Shown: positions 1 through 10,400 of the stretch, in pieces
Layout: each line of letters starts with the position of its first letter
Position numbering within the stretch: position 1 is the stretch's first letter
Assembly (NCBI GenBank): GCA_947577025.1
Contig: CANPTO010000013.1
Span: 1 to 64,000 of the forward strand
Source of the DNA: an uncultured Clostridiaceae bacterium
GTDB taxonomy: Bacteria; Bacillota; Clostridia; TANB77; CAG-508
DNA length: 64,000 nucleotides
Direction: 5' to 3'
Program-made: the position numbers and the translations under genes
Notes under the pieces: generated by a model
The model's input: only the letters and a program-made list of their open reading frames with translations
What the model was told of the DNA's origin: nothing
Databases searched by the model: none

Positions 1-67
1 ATATAGTTTGTTGTTAAAGAATAAGCTTGAGAGTAGCTAATATAAAGGAATAGCAAGATTTACGAAG

Positions 68-97
68 ATAGGACCATATTACATGGTTCTATTTTTG
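68..97 (+). terminator. Possible intrinsic terminator
   Basis: A ten-base stem with one mismatch (68-77 against 83-92) is followed by TTTT on the plus strand. It could end a plus-strand gene left of the window. A second hairpin follows at 111-136 with ten paired bases, including one G-T, and a six-base loop. Nothing else is recognisable in 1-214. Confidence 0.35.
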
Positions 98-214
98 ATC
101 CTATGCTCTATTGCACAAAACTTTGATTTTGCGCAATGTGATGTATTTCTTTTTTACACTTTCCCAAGTCTATCTGTTCCTCTTCTACACTGCGTTTCGC
201 TATTGTTCTTCTGA

Positions 215-877
215 TTAAGTAATTCCATTAATTCTTTTTATTTCCTTATAAAATTTCTCATTATCTAATGATAATGCAGTTATATCATCTAAATATTTTT
301 GATAGTCCTTATCATCAAAATACATTTTTTCTCTTGCATATCCATTTACACCAAATTTCTCTAGTAAAAAAACTCTACATTTTTCTAAAACTTCATTTTC
401 TTTTAAATCTGGTGAGTGTTTTGTGTTGTATGAGTAGCATCTTTTTAAAGTAGTTTCTACACTTGTATTTCTATCAGCAGAAGATACAATTTTTCCATAT
501 ATAGTTCGAGGTTCACCATCTAATGATGAGCGATGGTCTTCAACAGCCTCACTCATAACTTTTATTTGTTCATCTGTGAAAAAGTCCTTTAATGTTTTAT
601 CTTCGAGTAACATTTTTGCAGAAACGCTTTCATGATTCTTAGGATCAATATGATGTGCAAAATCGTGGTATGCTGCAATTACATATACCATTTCGTAGTT
701 TATATCTTTTATTCCTTTCGAAAATTCTAAACTTCTTGTTATCACATATTCAGCATGACTTATATCGTGTCCTTTATCATTTAAACTATAATGATATTGT
801 ACCAATTTCGATATGTATTCTATTAATTTGGGGTTTATAATTCCAAATAGTTGTAAAGTTTTTTTATCATTATTCAT
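215..877 (-). CDS. HD-domain phosphohydrolase-like protein
   Basis: The protein (about 220 residues) has the arrangement of small HD-superfamily metal-dependent phosphohydrolases: a first histidine in GHDISHAEYV near residue 40, the HD doublet in AAYHDFAHH near 70, a later EDHRSS histidine near 115 and an aspartate in SSADRNTS near 130. Family members hydrolyse phosphate esters or nucleotides; the substrate here cannot be told. The ATG at 877 is chosen over a TTG at 886, because AAGGAG lies about 11 bases upstream of it. The gene appears monocistronic and no CGG codon was seen in it. Confidence 0.75.
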   Translation of the reverse strand: MNNDKKTLQLFGIINPKLIEYISKLVQYHYSLNDKGHDISHAEYVITRSLEFSKGIKDINYEMVYVIAAYHDFAHHIDPKNHESVSAKMLLEDKTLKDFFTDEQIKVMSEAVEDHRSSLDGEPRTIYGKIVSSADRNTSVETTLKRCYSYNTKHSPDLKENEVLEKCRVFLLEKFGVNGYAREKMYFDDKDYQKYLDDITALSLDNEKFYKEIKRINGIT

Positions 878-992
878 TAATCTCAATACTCCTTCTATAA
901 TAACGTTTTTTATTGTTTTTCATATTATGTTTTATAGGATTATATCATAAGAATAAAATTTTGTAACTAGCAAAATCGTAAAGAGCTCAAAT

Positions 993-1033
993 AAAAAAGA
1001 CTAGGAAACCTATTTCAATTTTCCTAGTCTTTT
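993..1033 (-). terminator. Intrinsic terminator behind rho
   Basis: AAAAAAGACTAGGAAA at 993-1008 pairs with the complementary run at 1019-1033, and T-runs flank the stem in both directions. It lies 105 bases behind the rho stop and could also work on the plus strand. Confidence 0.8.
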
Positions 1034-1138
1034 AGCAGTTTTATAAAGTCACGTATTTTGTACCTCTCCTTCCTACATTATGAAGAAAGGCAAATGCAAT
1101 ATTTTGTCAAATATACATATTTATTAATAAAGTTTTTA

Positions 1139-2512
1139 TTAGTCTTTAAATCTTCGTAAAAATATGTCCATTTTGTCTATAAATTCTTTATTATTTTTTG
1201 TTCTAGTCATTTCATTAATAAGCTGCTCAGTTACATCTTCTGTTGACATACTAGACATTGCTTTTCTTAGTGCAAATACTGTTTCTAGTTCTTTTGAATC
1301 TAATAGTTTCTCTTCCCTTCTTGTTCCTGATTTATTTATGTCAATCGCTGGGAATATACGCTTTTCAGAAAGAGTTCTATTTAAGTGAACTTCCATGTTT
1401 CCTGTTCCTTTGAATTCTTCAAATATTACATCATCCATTCTACTTCCAGTTTCTACTAATGAGGTTGCAAGGATTGTAAGGCTTCCTCCATTTTCTATGT
1501 TCCTTGCTGCTCCAAAGAATTTTTTTGGTTTGTGTAGTGAGGCTGGGTCTATACCTCCTGATAATGTTCTTCCTGATGATGGTACTACTAGGTTGTATGC
1601 ACGTGCAAGCCTTGTTATACTGTCTAATAATATTACTACATCTTTTTTATGCTCTACTAGCCTTTTTGCTCTTTCTAATACCATTTCTGCAACTTTTACA
1701 TGGTTTTCTGGTAATTCATCAAATGTTGAGTATATGACTTCACCTTTTATTGAACGTTTCATGTCTGTTACTTCTTCTGGACGTTCATCTATTAAAAGAA
1801 CTATTAGTTCAACTTCTGGGTTGTTTATACTTATACTATTTGCTATTTTTTTTAGTAATGTTGTTTTACCAACTTTTGGTGGTGCAACTATTTGCCCTCT
1901 TCCACCTTTTCCTATTGGTGACATTAAGTCTATTATTCTCATAGAATATTCATTTTGTGATGTTTCTAAGCGAATTCTTTCTTCTGGGTATATTGGTGTT
2001 AGGTCATCAAATTTAATACGCCTATATGCTTTTTCTGGTGCTTCTCCATTTACTTCTCCAACAAATATTAGTGCTGGGAATTTTTCTCCTTCTTTTGGAA
2101 GCCTTGCTATTCCTTTTATTTTATCTCCTTTGTCTAGTCTAAATCTTCTTATTTGTACTGGTGAAACATATATATCTCTAGGTGTTGATAAATAGTTTTC
2201 TCCTCTTAAAAATCCATATCCATCAGGTAAAATTTCTAATACCCCTTGTACTATTCTATCATCTTCGCTTGTTAGCTTGTAACCCTCTCCTGCTTCTAAA
2301 ACTGGTTCGTTTTCTGGTTCTTCAGTTCTTAAATATGGATAAAAACTCCTTTTTCCTTCTGACACTGGAGTTTCACTTGTCTTCTCCTCTACTTTTTCGT
2401 TTGAAGATATTATTTCTATTAATTCTTCCTTTTTTAGTTTTGATACATTTTTTACACCTTTCTCTTTTGCAATTTGGCGTAATTCAACTAATGTACTAGC
2501 TTCTAAATTCAT
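1139..2512 (-). CDS. rho: Transcription termination factor Rho
   Basis: This is a hexameric RNA-dependent ATPase that ends transcription at unstructured transcripts. The 457 residues contain the N-terminal Rho-N helical domain ([20 protein letters not shown]), a short charged linker, the RNA-binding cold-shock-like domain ([20 protein letters not shown] near 95-115), Walker [12 protein letters not shown] near 210, Walker [15 protein letters not shown] near 290, and the Q-loop/R-loop region [18 protein letters not shown]. The length is normal and no frameshift is seen. The gene is followed by an intrinsic terminator. A GGGG-containing ribosome site precedes the ATG. Confidence 0.97.
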   Translation of the reverse strand: MNLEASTLVELRQIAKEKGVKNVSKLKKEELIEIISSNEKVEEKTSETPVSEGKRSFYPYLRTEEPENEPVLEAGEGYKLTSEDDRIVQGVLEILPDGYGFLRGENYLSTPRDIYVSPVQIRRFRLDKGDKIKGIARLPKEGEKFPALIFVGEVNGEAPEKAYRRIKFDDLTPIYPEERIRLETSQNEYSMRIIDLMSPIGKGGRGQIVAPPKVGKTTLLKKIANSISINNPEVELIVLLIDERPEEVTDMKRSIKGEVIYSTFDELPENHVKVAEMVLERAKRLVEHKKDVVILLDSITRLARAYNLVVPSSGRTLSGGIDPASLHKPKKFFGAARNIENGGSLTILATSLVETGSRMDDVIFEEFKGTGNMEVHLNRTLSEKRIFPAIDINKSGTRREEKLLDSKELETVFALRKAMSSMSTEDVTEQLINEMTRTKNNKEFIDKMDIFLRRFKD

Positions 2513-2677
2513 TTGTTTAGCCCCTTTCTTTATTTTGGTTAATTACTTATATATTAAATTTCTTCTTTTTGGTTTTGTTAAGAAATTAACTTTTTTGATT
2601 TAATTTTTGTGATATACGTTTTTATTATACCATATTCTGGAAAAAATGTAAATAGAAAAAACGACAATTTGTCGTTT

Positions 2678-2953
2678 CTATTTTCCTATATCAATATATA
2701 CTCTTTCATTTGGTAAATACATTCCTAATTTCTCTCTCGCTATTTTTTCTATGTATTCTGGAGAATTTACATTTTCTTTTATTTCATTTAATGTTTGTTT
2801 TGTTTCTTGTTCTTTGGTTATTTGGGCTTCATATATTTTAATTTCTGCATTATAAGAATTTAGCATTTTTTGTTGTGATATAAAAATGCTAACTAAATAA
2901 GCTATTGCAATACATATTAATATTTTTTTATAGTGTTTTTTTATTATTTTCAT
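2678..2953 (-). CDS. divIC: Septum formation initiator DivIC/FtsB-like
   Basis: A 91-residue bitopic membrane protein with a short basic cytoplasmic tail, one transmembrane helix (ILICIAIAYLVSIFISQ, about 10-27), an extracytoplasmic coiled coil (about 30-60) and the family C-terminal segment with EKIAREKLGMYLPNE. DivIC/FtsB proteins join FtsL/DivIB in the divisome. It lies downstream of yabP and yabQ, the usual clostridial order. The length and the REKLG motif make the assignment secure; the exact DivIC versus FtsB name is conventional. Confidence 0.88.
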   Translation of the reverse strand: MKIIKKHYKKILICIAIAYLVSIFISQQKMLNSYNAEIKIYEAQITKEQETKQTLNEIKENVNSPEYIEKIAREKLGMYLPNERVYIDIGK

Positions 2954-3086
2954 ATGTGAATCTCTCCAGTTTTGGTTGATAATTTTTATTTAAAAATATA
3001 ACTATTGATACATAATTATATTTTTTACCCTTCTAATTAATATTTTTCTACATTTATTTCTAAAATCCTTTTTTATATATGTATTT

Positions 3087-3551
3087 TTATGTTTTTTTTG
3101 TTTTTTTCCTATTGTTCAAACATTTTTCTACAAAAATTCCTGTTCCTTTTCCTACATTTATTACTATAAAAGTGAATGGCTTTAATATCTTTTTTAATAT
3201 ATTTAAAACTATTTTTAATGGGTATAGTATTATCTTTTTTATAAAATCTAAAATTATTACATTTATCTTAACAAAGTATTTGCTTATGGTTAATATATAA
3301 ACTAATATACCTAATATTAGTCCTATTATTACATAATTTCTTATTTCTCCATTATTAAATTTAAATAATACAAATAGAAAAAATATTCCTGTAAAAACCC
3401 AAAATATAATATCTTCTATATATGTTATTATGTCTGGTGTTTTGAAGGTTCTTCTTAATATTCTAAAAATGTCGAAAAATATACCAATAGCAATTCCACT
3501 AATGGTAAAAATTAATAAAGAGTATAGTTGTATTGCTATTGTGTTATCCAA
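3087..3551 (-). CDS. yabQ: Spore cortex biosynthesis protein YabQ
   Basis: The 154-residue protein has several hydrophobic helices. The N-terminal half matches YabQ by pattern (SGIAIGIFFDIFRILRRTF, then YIEDIIFWVFTGIFFLFVLF). YabQ is a mother-cell membrane protein of the forespore outer membrane needed for cortex formation. The start codon is TTG at 3551, with AGAGGTG about nine bases upstream. The gene begins 12 bases behind the yabP stop, so the two are translationally close. The C-terminal basic region is longer than the core domain. Confidence 0.85.
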   Translation of the reverse strand: MDNTIAIQLYSLLIFTISGIAIGIFFDIFRILRRTFKTPDIITYIEDIIFWVFTGIFFLFVLFKFNNGEIRNYVIIGLILGILVYILTISKYFVKINVIILDFIKKIILYPLKIVLNILKKILKPFTFIVINVGKGTGIFVEKCLNNRKKTKKT

Positions 3552-3563
3552 CTTTTTTCACCT

Positions 3564-3861
3564 CTACTTAAATATTTTACCAAGTATTCCAGCAGTTTTT
3601 TTCTCTAAGTCATTTTCACTATATGCTAAATTGTATATTTCTCCTTCAACTACTACTTCAGAAGTGTCTATACTTAATTTATTAATTCTTAAATTTTCGC
3701 CTTTTACTGTGAGTAATCCGAAGCTCTGTTTCTACAATTACTACTTGGTCATCAAAACTAAGCACATCTAATACTCCTGATATACTAAGTTTTTCTCTAT
3801 TTTCTAGTACTAAGTTTTGTATTACACTGGTATTCATCATTTTTCTATCTTCCATAGGCAT
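3564..3861 (-). CDS. yabP: Sporulation protein YabP, needs +1 shift at CGGA
   Basis: Read in a single frame the gene stops about 12 codons behind an internal CGG. If the C of CGGA (3717-3720) is skipped, or CGGA is read as one glycine, a 98-residue YabP results: start MEDRKMMNTS, then ISGVLDVLSFDDQVVIVETE, L, the recoded G, then LLTVKGENLRINKLSID and so on. The glycine falls in the conserved ET-x-G-x-L-x-hydrophobic-x-G part of the YabP/YqfC family, which supports spore coat and cortex assembly. The ribosome site AAGGAGGT lies eight bases before the ATG at 3861. The spacing to yabQ indicates an intact operon, not a decayed gene. Confidence 0.85.
3717..3720 (-). other. CGGA +1 frameshift site (yabP)
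   Basis: Codon context is GAG CTT C GGA TTA CTC. The zero frame would continue CGG ATT ACT and stop soon after. The shifted frame continues the family sequence with glycine at the site. Confidence 0.85.
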
Positions 3862-4045
3862 ATATTTCCTACCTCCTTAAAAAATAATTGCATTAATAAA
3901 TATATATTCATGTCTTGTCTAATTTAGAACTATAAACTAATAAACTTTTTATGCAACCGCTTATGTATAATTTTGCATTTGAAATCGATTTTCACTTTTG
4001 ATTAACAAAGCAGAATTTCATAGTGTTTCCTATTTAGTAAAAAAT

Positions 4046-4085
4046 AAAAATGATACCCTGAAATATAAAGGATACCATTTTTTTC
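4046..4085 (-). terminator. Intrinsic terminator behind aspartokinase
   Basis: On the minus strand a 12-base stem with two G-U pairs closes over an AT loop and is followed by ATTTTT. It lies about 40 bases behind the lysC stop. Confidence 0.7.
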
Positions 4086-4090
4086 TTTTT

Positions 4091-4123
4091 AGACTTCCTA
4101 AAAGGAAACGTCCCCAATGGGAA
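4091..4123 (-). repeat. Short copy of the post-stop GGGGAC repeat
   Basis: On the minus strand CATTGGGGACGTTTCC follows the lysC stop codon by a few bases. The same core recurs behind the ABC permease, and related ATTGGGGACTGTCCC units lie behind sufD, sufB, sufC and uvrA. Confidence 0.7.
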
Positions 4124-5305
4124 TTAGCCTATTAATGCAATGTGTAATTGCTCTAATATTGTGTTTGAGAGTTTTTGACTAAACATTAGTGCTAGTTTTG
4201 ATTCGTTTATTTCTAAATTTATTATTTCTAAGTTGTTTAAGTCTACTATTTTTATTGCTTCTTCTAATATTTTATTGTCATTCATTATTCCATGACCTAC
4301 TATTGCTATTCGAGTTATATTTTTGTATGTTGTGTCAAATGCTTTCAGGTCGTTTTCTAAAAGATTTTGAAATTTTGCAAGTGTTGTTGATTTTATTGTA
4401 AAATATACGTCCATGCTGTGTATGCTGTTGTTTACAAAGTTATTTGCTCCTATATTGTTTTTTTCTAATAGTTTTAATAATTTACTAAATAACTCTGGTG
4501 AATATGTTTCATATTTCATGTGGACATATATTATATCATCATTTTTTACTATACTTTTTACATTTGTGTCTTCTATTTTGTCTTGCAGTGTTGTTCCTGG
4601 TTTATTGTTAAAAGTTGATTTTGTTATTATTGGTATATGGTATTTTTGCCCTACTTCTATACATCTATTATGTAGGACTTTTGCTCCTTCATTTGCTATT
4701 TCTAACATTTCTTTATATGATAAGGTTTCTAATTTTTTTGCTATTGTTACTTTGTTTGGGTCTGTTGTATATACTCCATCTACATCTGAAAATATATAAC
4801 AGTGTTTTGCGTTAAGTGCTGCAGCTACTGCTACTGCAGTTGTGTCTGAGCCTCCTCTTCCTAATGTTGTGATATCTTCATTTTCGTTTATTCCTTGAAA
4901 ACCTGCTATTATTACTATTTTCCTTTTTTCTAATTCTTTTTCTATTCTGCTTGTATCTATTTGCTCTATTTTTGAATTTTGACTTTCTTTGCTTGTATAT
5001 ATTCCTGCTTGCCAACCTGTTAGTGATATTGATTTATATCCTAATTGGTTTAATAGTATTGCTAATTTTGACATTGATACTTGCTCTCCTGTACTAAGAA
5101 GTACATCCATTTCCCTTTCTTCTGGTAAGTTTGATAGTTCTTTTGCTTCTTTTATTAGGTTGTCTGTCGTTTTTCCTTGTGCTGATACTACCACTACTAT
5201 ATTGTTTCCTTCATCATATAAATCTATTACTTTTTGTGCTACAATGTTTAACTTTAAATTGTCTGCTACACTGCTTCCTCCAAATTTTAAAACTATTGTA
5301 TCCAT
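4124..5305 (-). CDS. lysC: Aspartate kinase
   Basis: This enzyme phosphorylates L-aspartate in the first step of the lysine, threonine, methionine and diaminopimelate pathway. The 393 residues show the N-terminal KFGGSSVAD kinase motif, the nucleotide-binding FQGINENEDITTLGRGGSDT region near 140-160, and FSDVDGVYTTDPNKV near 180. Two ACT domains follow, the second ending near the stop. The start is ATG. DAP is also needed for peptidoglycan and for spore dipicolinate, but nothing here shows which isoenzyme role it has. No in-frame CGG is seen. Confidence 0.93.
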   Translation of the reverse strand: MDTIVLKFGGSSVADNLKLNIVAQKVIDLYDEGNNIVVVVSAQGKTTDNLIKEAKELSNLPEEREMDVLLSTGEQVSMSKLAILLNQLGYKSISLTGWQAGIYTSKESQNSKIEQIDTSRIEKELEKRKIVIIAGFQGINENEDITTLGRGGSDTTAVAVAAALNAKHCYIFSDVDGVYTTDPNKVTIAKKLETLSYKEMLEIANEGAKVLHNRCIEVGQKYHIPIITKSTFNNKPGTTLQDKIEDTNVKSIVKNDDIIYVHMKYETYSPELFSKLLKLLEKNNIGANNFVNNSIHSMDVYFTIKSTTLAKFQNLLENDLKAFDTTYKNITRIAIVGHGIMNDNKILEEAIKIVDLNNLEIINLEINESKLALMFSQKLSNTILEQLHIALIG

Positions 5306-5390
5306 ATTAAAGTACCACTTTCTTAAAAAATATATAGTACATATTTAATTATAAATATGACTATATATTATTATATTCTTTATATTTAAT

Positions 5391-6014
5391 TTAGTGAAAT
5401 AATATCGTAAGTAAAATTACTGCCCATACTAGTATAAATATTCCCGTTTTTATTAATAACCTTTTTAACTGATATTTTTGCGCTTTTACTATGTTATTAT
5501 TACTTTTTTCTGTTTTTACTTTAAAGGTATTTAAAAATTTTTCTACATCACTTGTGTTTAAAAATATTGTTGGTATATATATACTACTTATGTTTCTATT
5601 TGGTGTTTCATATAGTATTATAAGCCAAAAACTGTTTCTCTTTTTTAAATATATTCTACTTTTTTTGTTTTCTAGGTATACATTTTTTAGTTTTGAGTAT
5701 TCTATTTGTATTTCTTGCATATTCATTTTTATTGTCATTTTATTGTTTTTACATATTATTGTACTTGTATTAAAATATATAGTTAATATGCTTAACATTG
5801 TAAGCATTAATAATACTAAGCCTAAGGCTTGAATATTTGAATGGAAAGTTATTAATATTATTATTAAAATTATACTAAATATTATAATTGCTAGTTTTTT
5901 ATTTTTATCTAATAAATATTTTACTCTTGCTTTTAATGTTATATCATTTGTTATTTCTTCTACTTGTGCATATTTTCTAAATTTATTTTTTTCATATATT
6001 TCGCTAAGTTTCAT
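5391..6014 (-). CDS. Unknown membrane protein, YcxB-like pattern
   Basis: A 207-residue protein with two adjacent membrane helices near residues 38-82 and one near the C-terminus (about 188-205). Between them lies a soluble stretch (IICKNNKMTIKMNMQEIQIE, then YSKLKNVYLENKKSRIYLKK) that resembles the PH-like YcxB fold in layout. No catalytic motif is visible and I do not recognise a specific family. It sits between prfB and lysC, all on the minus strand. It contains no in-frame CGG. Confidence 0.55.
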   Translation of the reverse strand: MKLSEIYEKNKFRKYAQVEEITNDITLKARVKYLLDKNKKLAIIIFSIILIIILITFHSNIQALGLVLLMLTMLSILTIYFNTSTIICKNNKMTIKMNMQEIQIEYSKLKNVYLENKKSRIYLKKRNSFWLIILYETPNRNISSIYIPTIFLNTSDVEKFLNTFKVKTEKSNNNIVKAQKYQLKRLLIKTGIFILVWAVILLTILFH

Positions 6015-6078
6015 TTTTTCTTCCTCTTTTCGTAGTTTTTAAGCTTTATAGAATTTTTATATTAAACTTAAAAATTTA

Positions 6079-7193
6079 CTACAAATCATTTTGTTTGTTC
6101 CATTTTAAATAACTATTTATAAATTCATTTAAGTTTCCATCCATTACTCCTTGCACATTTCCTACTTCATAGTTTGTTCTATGGTCTTTTACCATTGTGT
6201 AAGGGCAAAATACATATGAACGTATTTGGCTTCCCCATGCTATATCCATTTGATTTCCTTTTAGGTCTTCTATTGTATCTTTGTGTTCTTTTTCTTTCAT
6301 ATCTAATAGCTTAGATTTTAACATTTTCATTGCTGTTTCTCTATTTTGTGTTTGTGAACGTTCTGATTGACAAGAAACCACTATATTGGTAGGTATATGT
6401 GTTATTCTTACAGCAGAGGATGTTTTATTTATATGCTGCCCTCCTGCTCCGTGAAGCTCTATATGTATCTACTCGTAAGTCGTCTGGGTTTATTTGTATT
6501 TCTATGTCTTCTGTTATTTCTGGTAATACTTCTAGTGAGGCAAATGAGGTATGCCTTCTTCCCCCACTATCAAATGGAGATATTCTAACTAACCTATGTA
6601 CTCCCATTTCCCCTTTTAAGTACCCATATGCATATGGTCCTGTTATTAATGCTGTAACACTCTTTATTCCGGCTTCTTCACCATCTAAATAGTCTAATTC
6701 TTTTACTTGATAGCCATTAGCAGTTGCCCACCTTGTATACATTCTATATAACATTTGAGCCCAATCACAACTTTCTGTTCCTCCTGCTCCTGGATGAAGT
6801 GTTATTATTGCATTACTTAAGTCATATTTTCCTGATAATAATGTGTTTATTTCTAATTTTTCAATATTTTTTTCTAGTTCTTTTATTGATATTATTAGGT
6901 CTTTTTCTAAGTTTTCTTCTGGCTCTACTTTTAATATTTCCAATAGTTCTATACTATCATTTAAATTATTATTTATTTTTTTATATTCTTCTGTTTTACA
7001 TTTTAAATTATTTATTTGTTTTAGTACACATGATGAGGTTTTACTGTCATTCCAAAATTCTGGTGAGGTTGTTTTATTTTCTAGATTTATTAACTCTTTT
7101 TCTAATTTTGAAATGTCAAAGTGAATCACCTATTTCTTTTAGTTTTACTTTTAAGTTATTTAGCATTTTAACATTTTCTTCAAAGTCTAACAT
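6079..7193 (-). CDS. prfB: Peptide chain release factor 2, needs two +1 shifts
   Basis: RF2 recognises UGA and UAA and triggers peptidyl-tRNA hydrolysis. The ATG at 7193 opens a 25-codon stretch ending GDSL, then CTT TGA C (7115-7121), the classical autoregulatory +1 site, and continues as [17 protein letters not shown] second discontinuity lies at CGGA (6448-6451) inside the catalytic loop: ...[26 protein letters not shown]... Without the second shift the protein ends eight codons later and lacks the GGQ motif. With both shifts it has 370 residues, the usual RF2 length. The codon-recognition region includes the SPFDSGGRR stretch. Confidence 0.95.
6448..6451 (-). other. CGGA +1 frameshift site (prfB, GGQ region)
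   Basis: Context is GCT TCA C GGA GCA GGA GGG CAG. The glycine made at the site is the first of the conserved SGAGGQ element of release factors. The zero frame stops after eight codons. Confidence 0.95.
7115..7121 (-). promoter_or_regulatory. prfB: Classical RF2 autoregulatory +1 site (CTT TGA C)
   Basis: Codon 25 is CTT followed by an in-frame TGA and C. A purine-rich AGGTGA lies a few bases upstream and may act as the internal Shine-Dalgarno stimulator. RF2 shortage favours the shift at UGA, which is the established feedback loop for prfB. Confidence 0.9.
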
Positions 7194-7254
7194 TTTATCA
7201 CTCTCCTTTAATTTTTACTATTATACACTATTTATGTATGTAAAATCTATACTT

Positions 7255-7428
7255 TTTATAAAAAGCAAGAATAAAATTTTCTAAGCTCATTACACAATTT
7301 TTCCTAAGAATATAAAAAACAAGAATAATATTTTCTAAGCTCATTCTTCGCTAAGAAAATCTAATTCTTCCATAACTATCTTCTAAGGAAACTCACCACT
7401 ATCGTGGATGACTTTCCTAAGAATATAA
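7255..7428. repeat. MITE-like repeat family A, copy 1
   Basis: It contains AACAAGAATAAAATTTTCTAA twice with small changes and a palindromic core TTCTAAGGAAACTCACCAC...GTGGATGACTTTCCTAAGAA. The same modules recur in another order at 31600-31720. No gene is visible here. Confidence 0.7.
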
Positions 7429-7475
7429 AAAACTCCCCTAAAGTCAAATTATATAAGACTTTAGGGGGAGTTTTG
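7429..7475 (-). terminator. Strong bidirectional terminator
   Basis: AAAACTCCCCTAAAGTC pairs with GACTTTAGGGGGAGTTTT around a short AT loop. It lies directly behind the kinase gene stop. Confidence 0.85.
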
Positions 7476-7486
7476 GTTATTCGTTT

Positions 7487-10400
7487 TTAATCTTGACGAA
7501 CTTCATAGTATCGGTTTAATGTAATTACGTTAAAACCTCTTTTATTAATATTGTATATTTTTGAATTTGAGTTTAGTATTTCACTACACTCCATTTTTTT
7601 ATTTTTGGATTGGTCATCTGTATTTATTATATATAATAAGTCTTCATTTGGAATATATATTTTCCTCTTTCTGTATATTACATTTTTTATGTTTTGCATG
7701 TCCATTTGTTTATCTATTAAAACTTCTTTGTACATTCCATCTTTTTCTATTATGATACCGCTTCTTTGGCTATTTATTACTAACCATGTTTTAGTCGCTT
7801 CATCATAAAGGATTTTGTATTTAACGTCTTCTGAGTTGTACGTCATATCATAGAACTTTTCGCTGTTACAATAAATCTCATCTATCTTTTCCTCTTTTGA
7901 GCGTTTTACAAAAACGAATTTTGAATTAAATTTAGATAAGAAGCCTACTGTTTCTTTACCTACCTCATATCTGATTTCTTCTTTTTGTACTTTTATACCA
8001 CTTTTTTCTTTTTTTAATTCGCTTTTAAAAATTATATCCTCACCATTATAATTTGCTGTATAGTACAATGTATTTTCATCTAATATAGCATTTTTTATAT
8101 TGTCAATTTCCTCAGTATATATTATAGTGTTTGTATCTCTTAAATCAATTGTATATACTCTATTATCATAGGTCTTACTTGTACTTAAGTCAACTACTAC
8201 TATTTTATTATTATAAATTGCATAAATAATATCGTTTTCCTCTGAGAGTAATATGTCTCTAATAGTACCGCATTGTGGAAATTGTATATTATATTCTTTT
8301 TCATGTACTAATACTGCAATATAATAGCTGTTGGTATTTTCGCAAATTGCAGAATATGAATTTATTGCAGCTACTACTTCTCCAACAAATGGAGTAATTT
8401 CTTTTGCTGTAAAATTTTTTGCTATTCTTATTTCTCCATAATGTTCTTTATCAGCATATTCTCCACAATATAGCTTTTTATACTGCTCTATAAGCTCTGG
8501 AACAATGCTCATTCGTTTTTCGTTTTCAAAAATGTCTAAAAATGCTATTTTTAAGCTATCTGTCATCCATTCCTTCCAATCTCTTGTTATTTTTGGAGCC
8601 TCTATTTCATGTTCCCCTAGTATAGAAATTCTTCTTTCCATCATTTCTACAATTTCTAATGGCTTTTTCTGTTTACTCTCACTTATATCATAATAAATCC
8701 CACTAAATGGGTGTGATAAAGTGAGGTATAAAAATGCTTGTACTGCATATGAATACCAATCATCTTCCATTGTGATATTTCCTTTTATGGACCTAGGATC
8801 AGTATATTCTTCAGTAAAACAAATTGTTGGAATTTCGTCCATTCCCATTCCATCAAAGTCTAAGAAATATACATTTTTATCTTTATCAAATAGTATATTC
8901 CCTCCATTTAGATCTCCTATGTATATATTAGCTTTGTTATGCAATGTTTCAATTCCTTCACCTACTGTAATTAGTATTTCTAATACATCTTTTAATGTAA
9001 AACCTATTTCTTTTAGTATGCTTGTGTCACTTAACAATGATATTGGCATACTATCATATACTCTTTTCATGGTGTATCCAAAAACCTCGTGTTTATCCCA
9101 GTCTGCAAGTATTGTTTCTGGTATAATATATTTGTACTTAAGTTCTTTTTTTCTATTTATCTCTTCTAGTATTTCTTTTTTACTACTAAAAATGCGATAA
9201 AATAATTGGCACTTTAAGCTTAGGTCAACATTAGCATCCTCTTTAAATACTTTTGCTACTTTATTAACACTATCTACTTCATGAATAACAGACTCCCCTC
9301 CTGAACCAACTTCTTCGCAATTAGTAATTATACTTTTGTCAATTAGTTCTATTTTCATGTTGTGATTTTTAGGTATACATTTGGGGCAAAATAACTGTTT
9401 GTCATTATAGTATATCTTATGAATTTTGCATTTTTTTGTTAGGTGTTTTGATAAGTTATTCAGTTTTTTGAAAAGGCTATCTAAGTCTTCGTTTTTATCT
9501 TTTATATCTATTTCAATACATTCATCTAGTAAAATTACACTTTTTATATAATCACATGTCCACTTTACAGTATCCTTCTTACTTCCTTTTTCACTTAGTA
9601 AATCAATATTCAGTATTTGTACCTGCTCTTTATAGTCTTTATTTAAAAATACATGTGTAAAAGGATCCTCTATAAAGCTTAAATCTTCTTCAAGATATTG
9701 TTTTACTTGAAGTATTAGTCTTATTAGTCCTTTTATTCTAGGTAGATTGGTTAAATTTTCGCAAGTAAAGTCTAAAAATTTTTCGCTTTCGATACTTTCT
9801 TCTTCATATACATAACCCATAAATTTGCTGCTATTTTTTGTTACTATTTTTTTGTATGGAATAAAACAAGCTTGAATAGGATTTTCTTTTTGCAATCTTT
9901 CATCTATAACTTCTTCCCTATTCATATAAGGGGCTTTATATATTTTTAAGTTCTTTTCTTTATACTTATAGTATATTGCATATTTGTCTTCAAAAACTTT
10001 AATTGCTTCGTTAGAAAAACATTCATCTTCTGGTATACAGTAGCTTGTTTTACTACAAATAGGACATAAGTCTTCATTATCCCAATAGTATATAAAATGC
10101 TTATTACAGTAATTAGTTAAGTGTTTTACTTTATCTAATAAATACTCTCTTTGCTGTACATATACTCTATCATTTTCTGCCAAACTTATAATAGAATTTT
10201 TATCTCCACCATTACTTAGTATATAATTTATGAACCATTTCATATTTGCTTCTTTCATTTTTTTTACGTCAAATTTCTCATTGTATATGTCAATATAGAA
10301 GTCAAAGCTATTGCTCATAAAAATGAATTCTATTGGTATATACTCAGAGTTAAATAGGGTAATTAGGTTTGCTGCAACTTTTAACATATCTTTATTGTTT

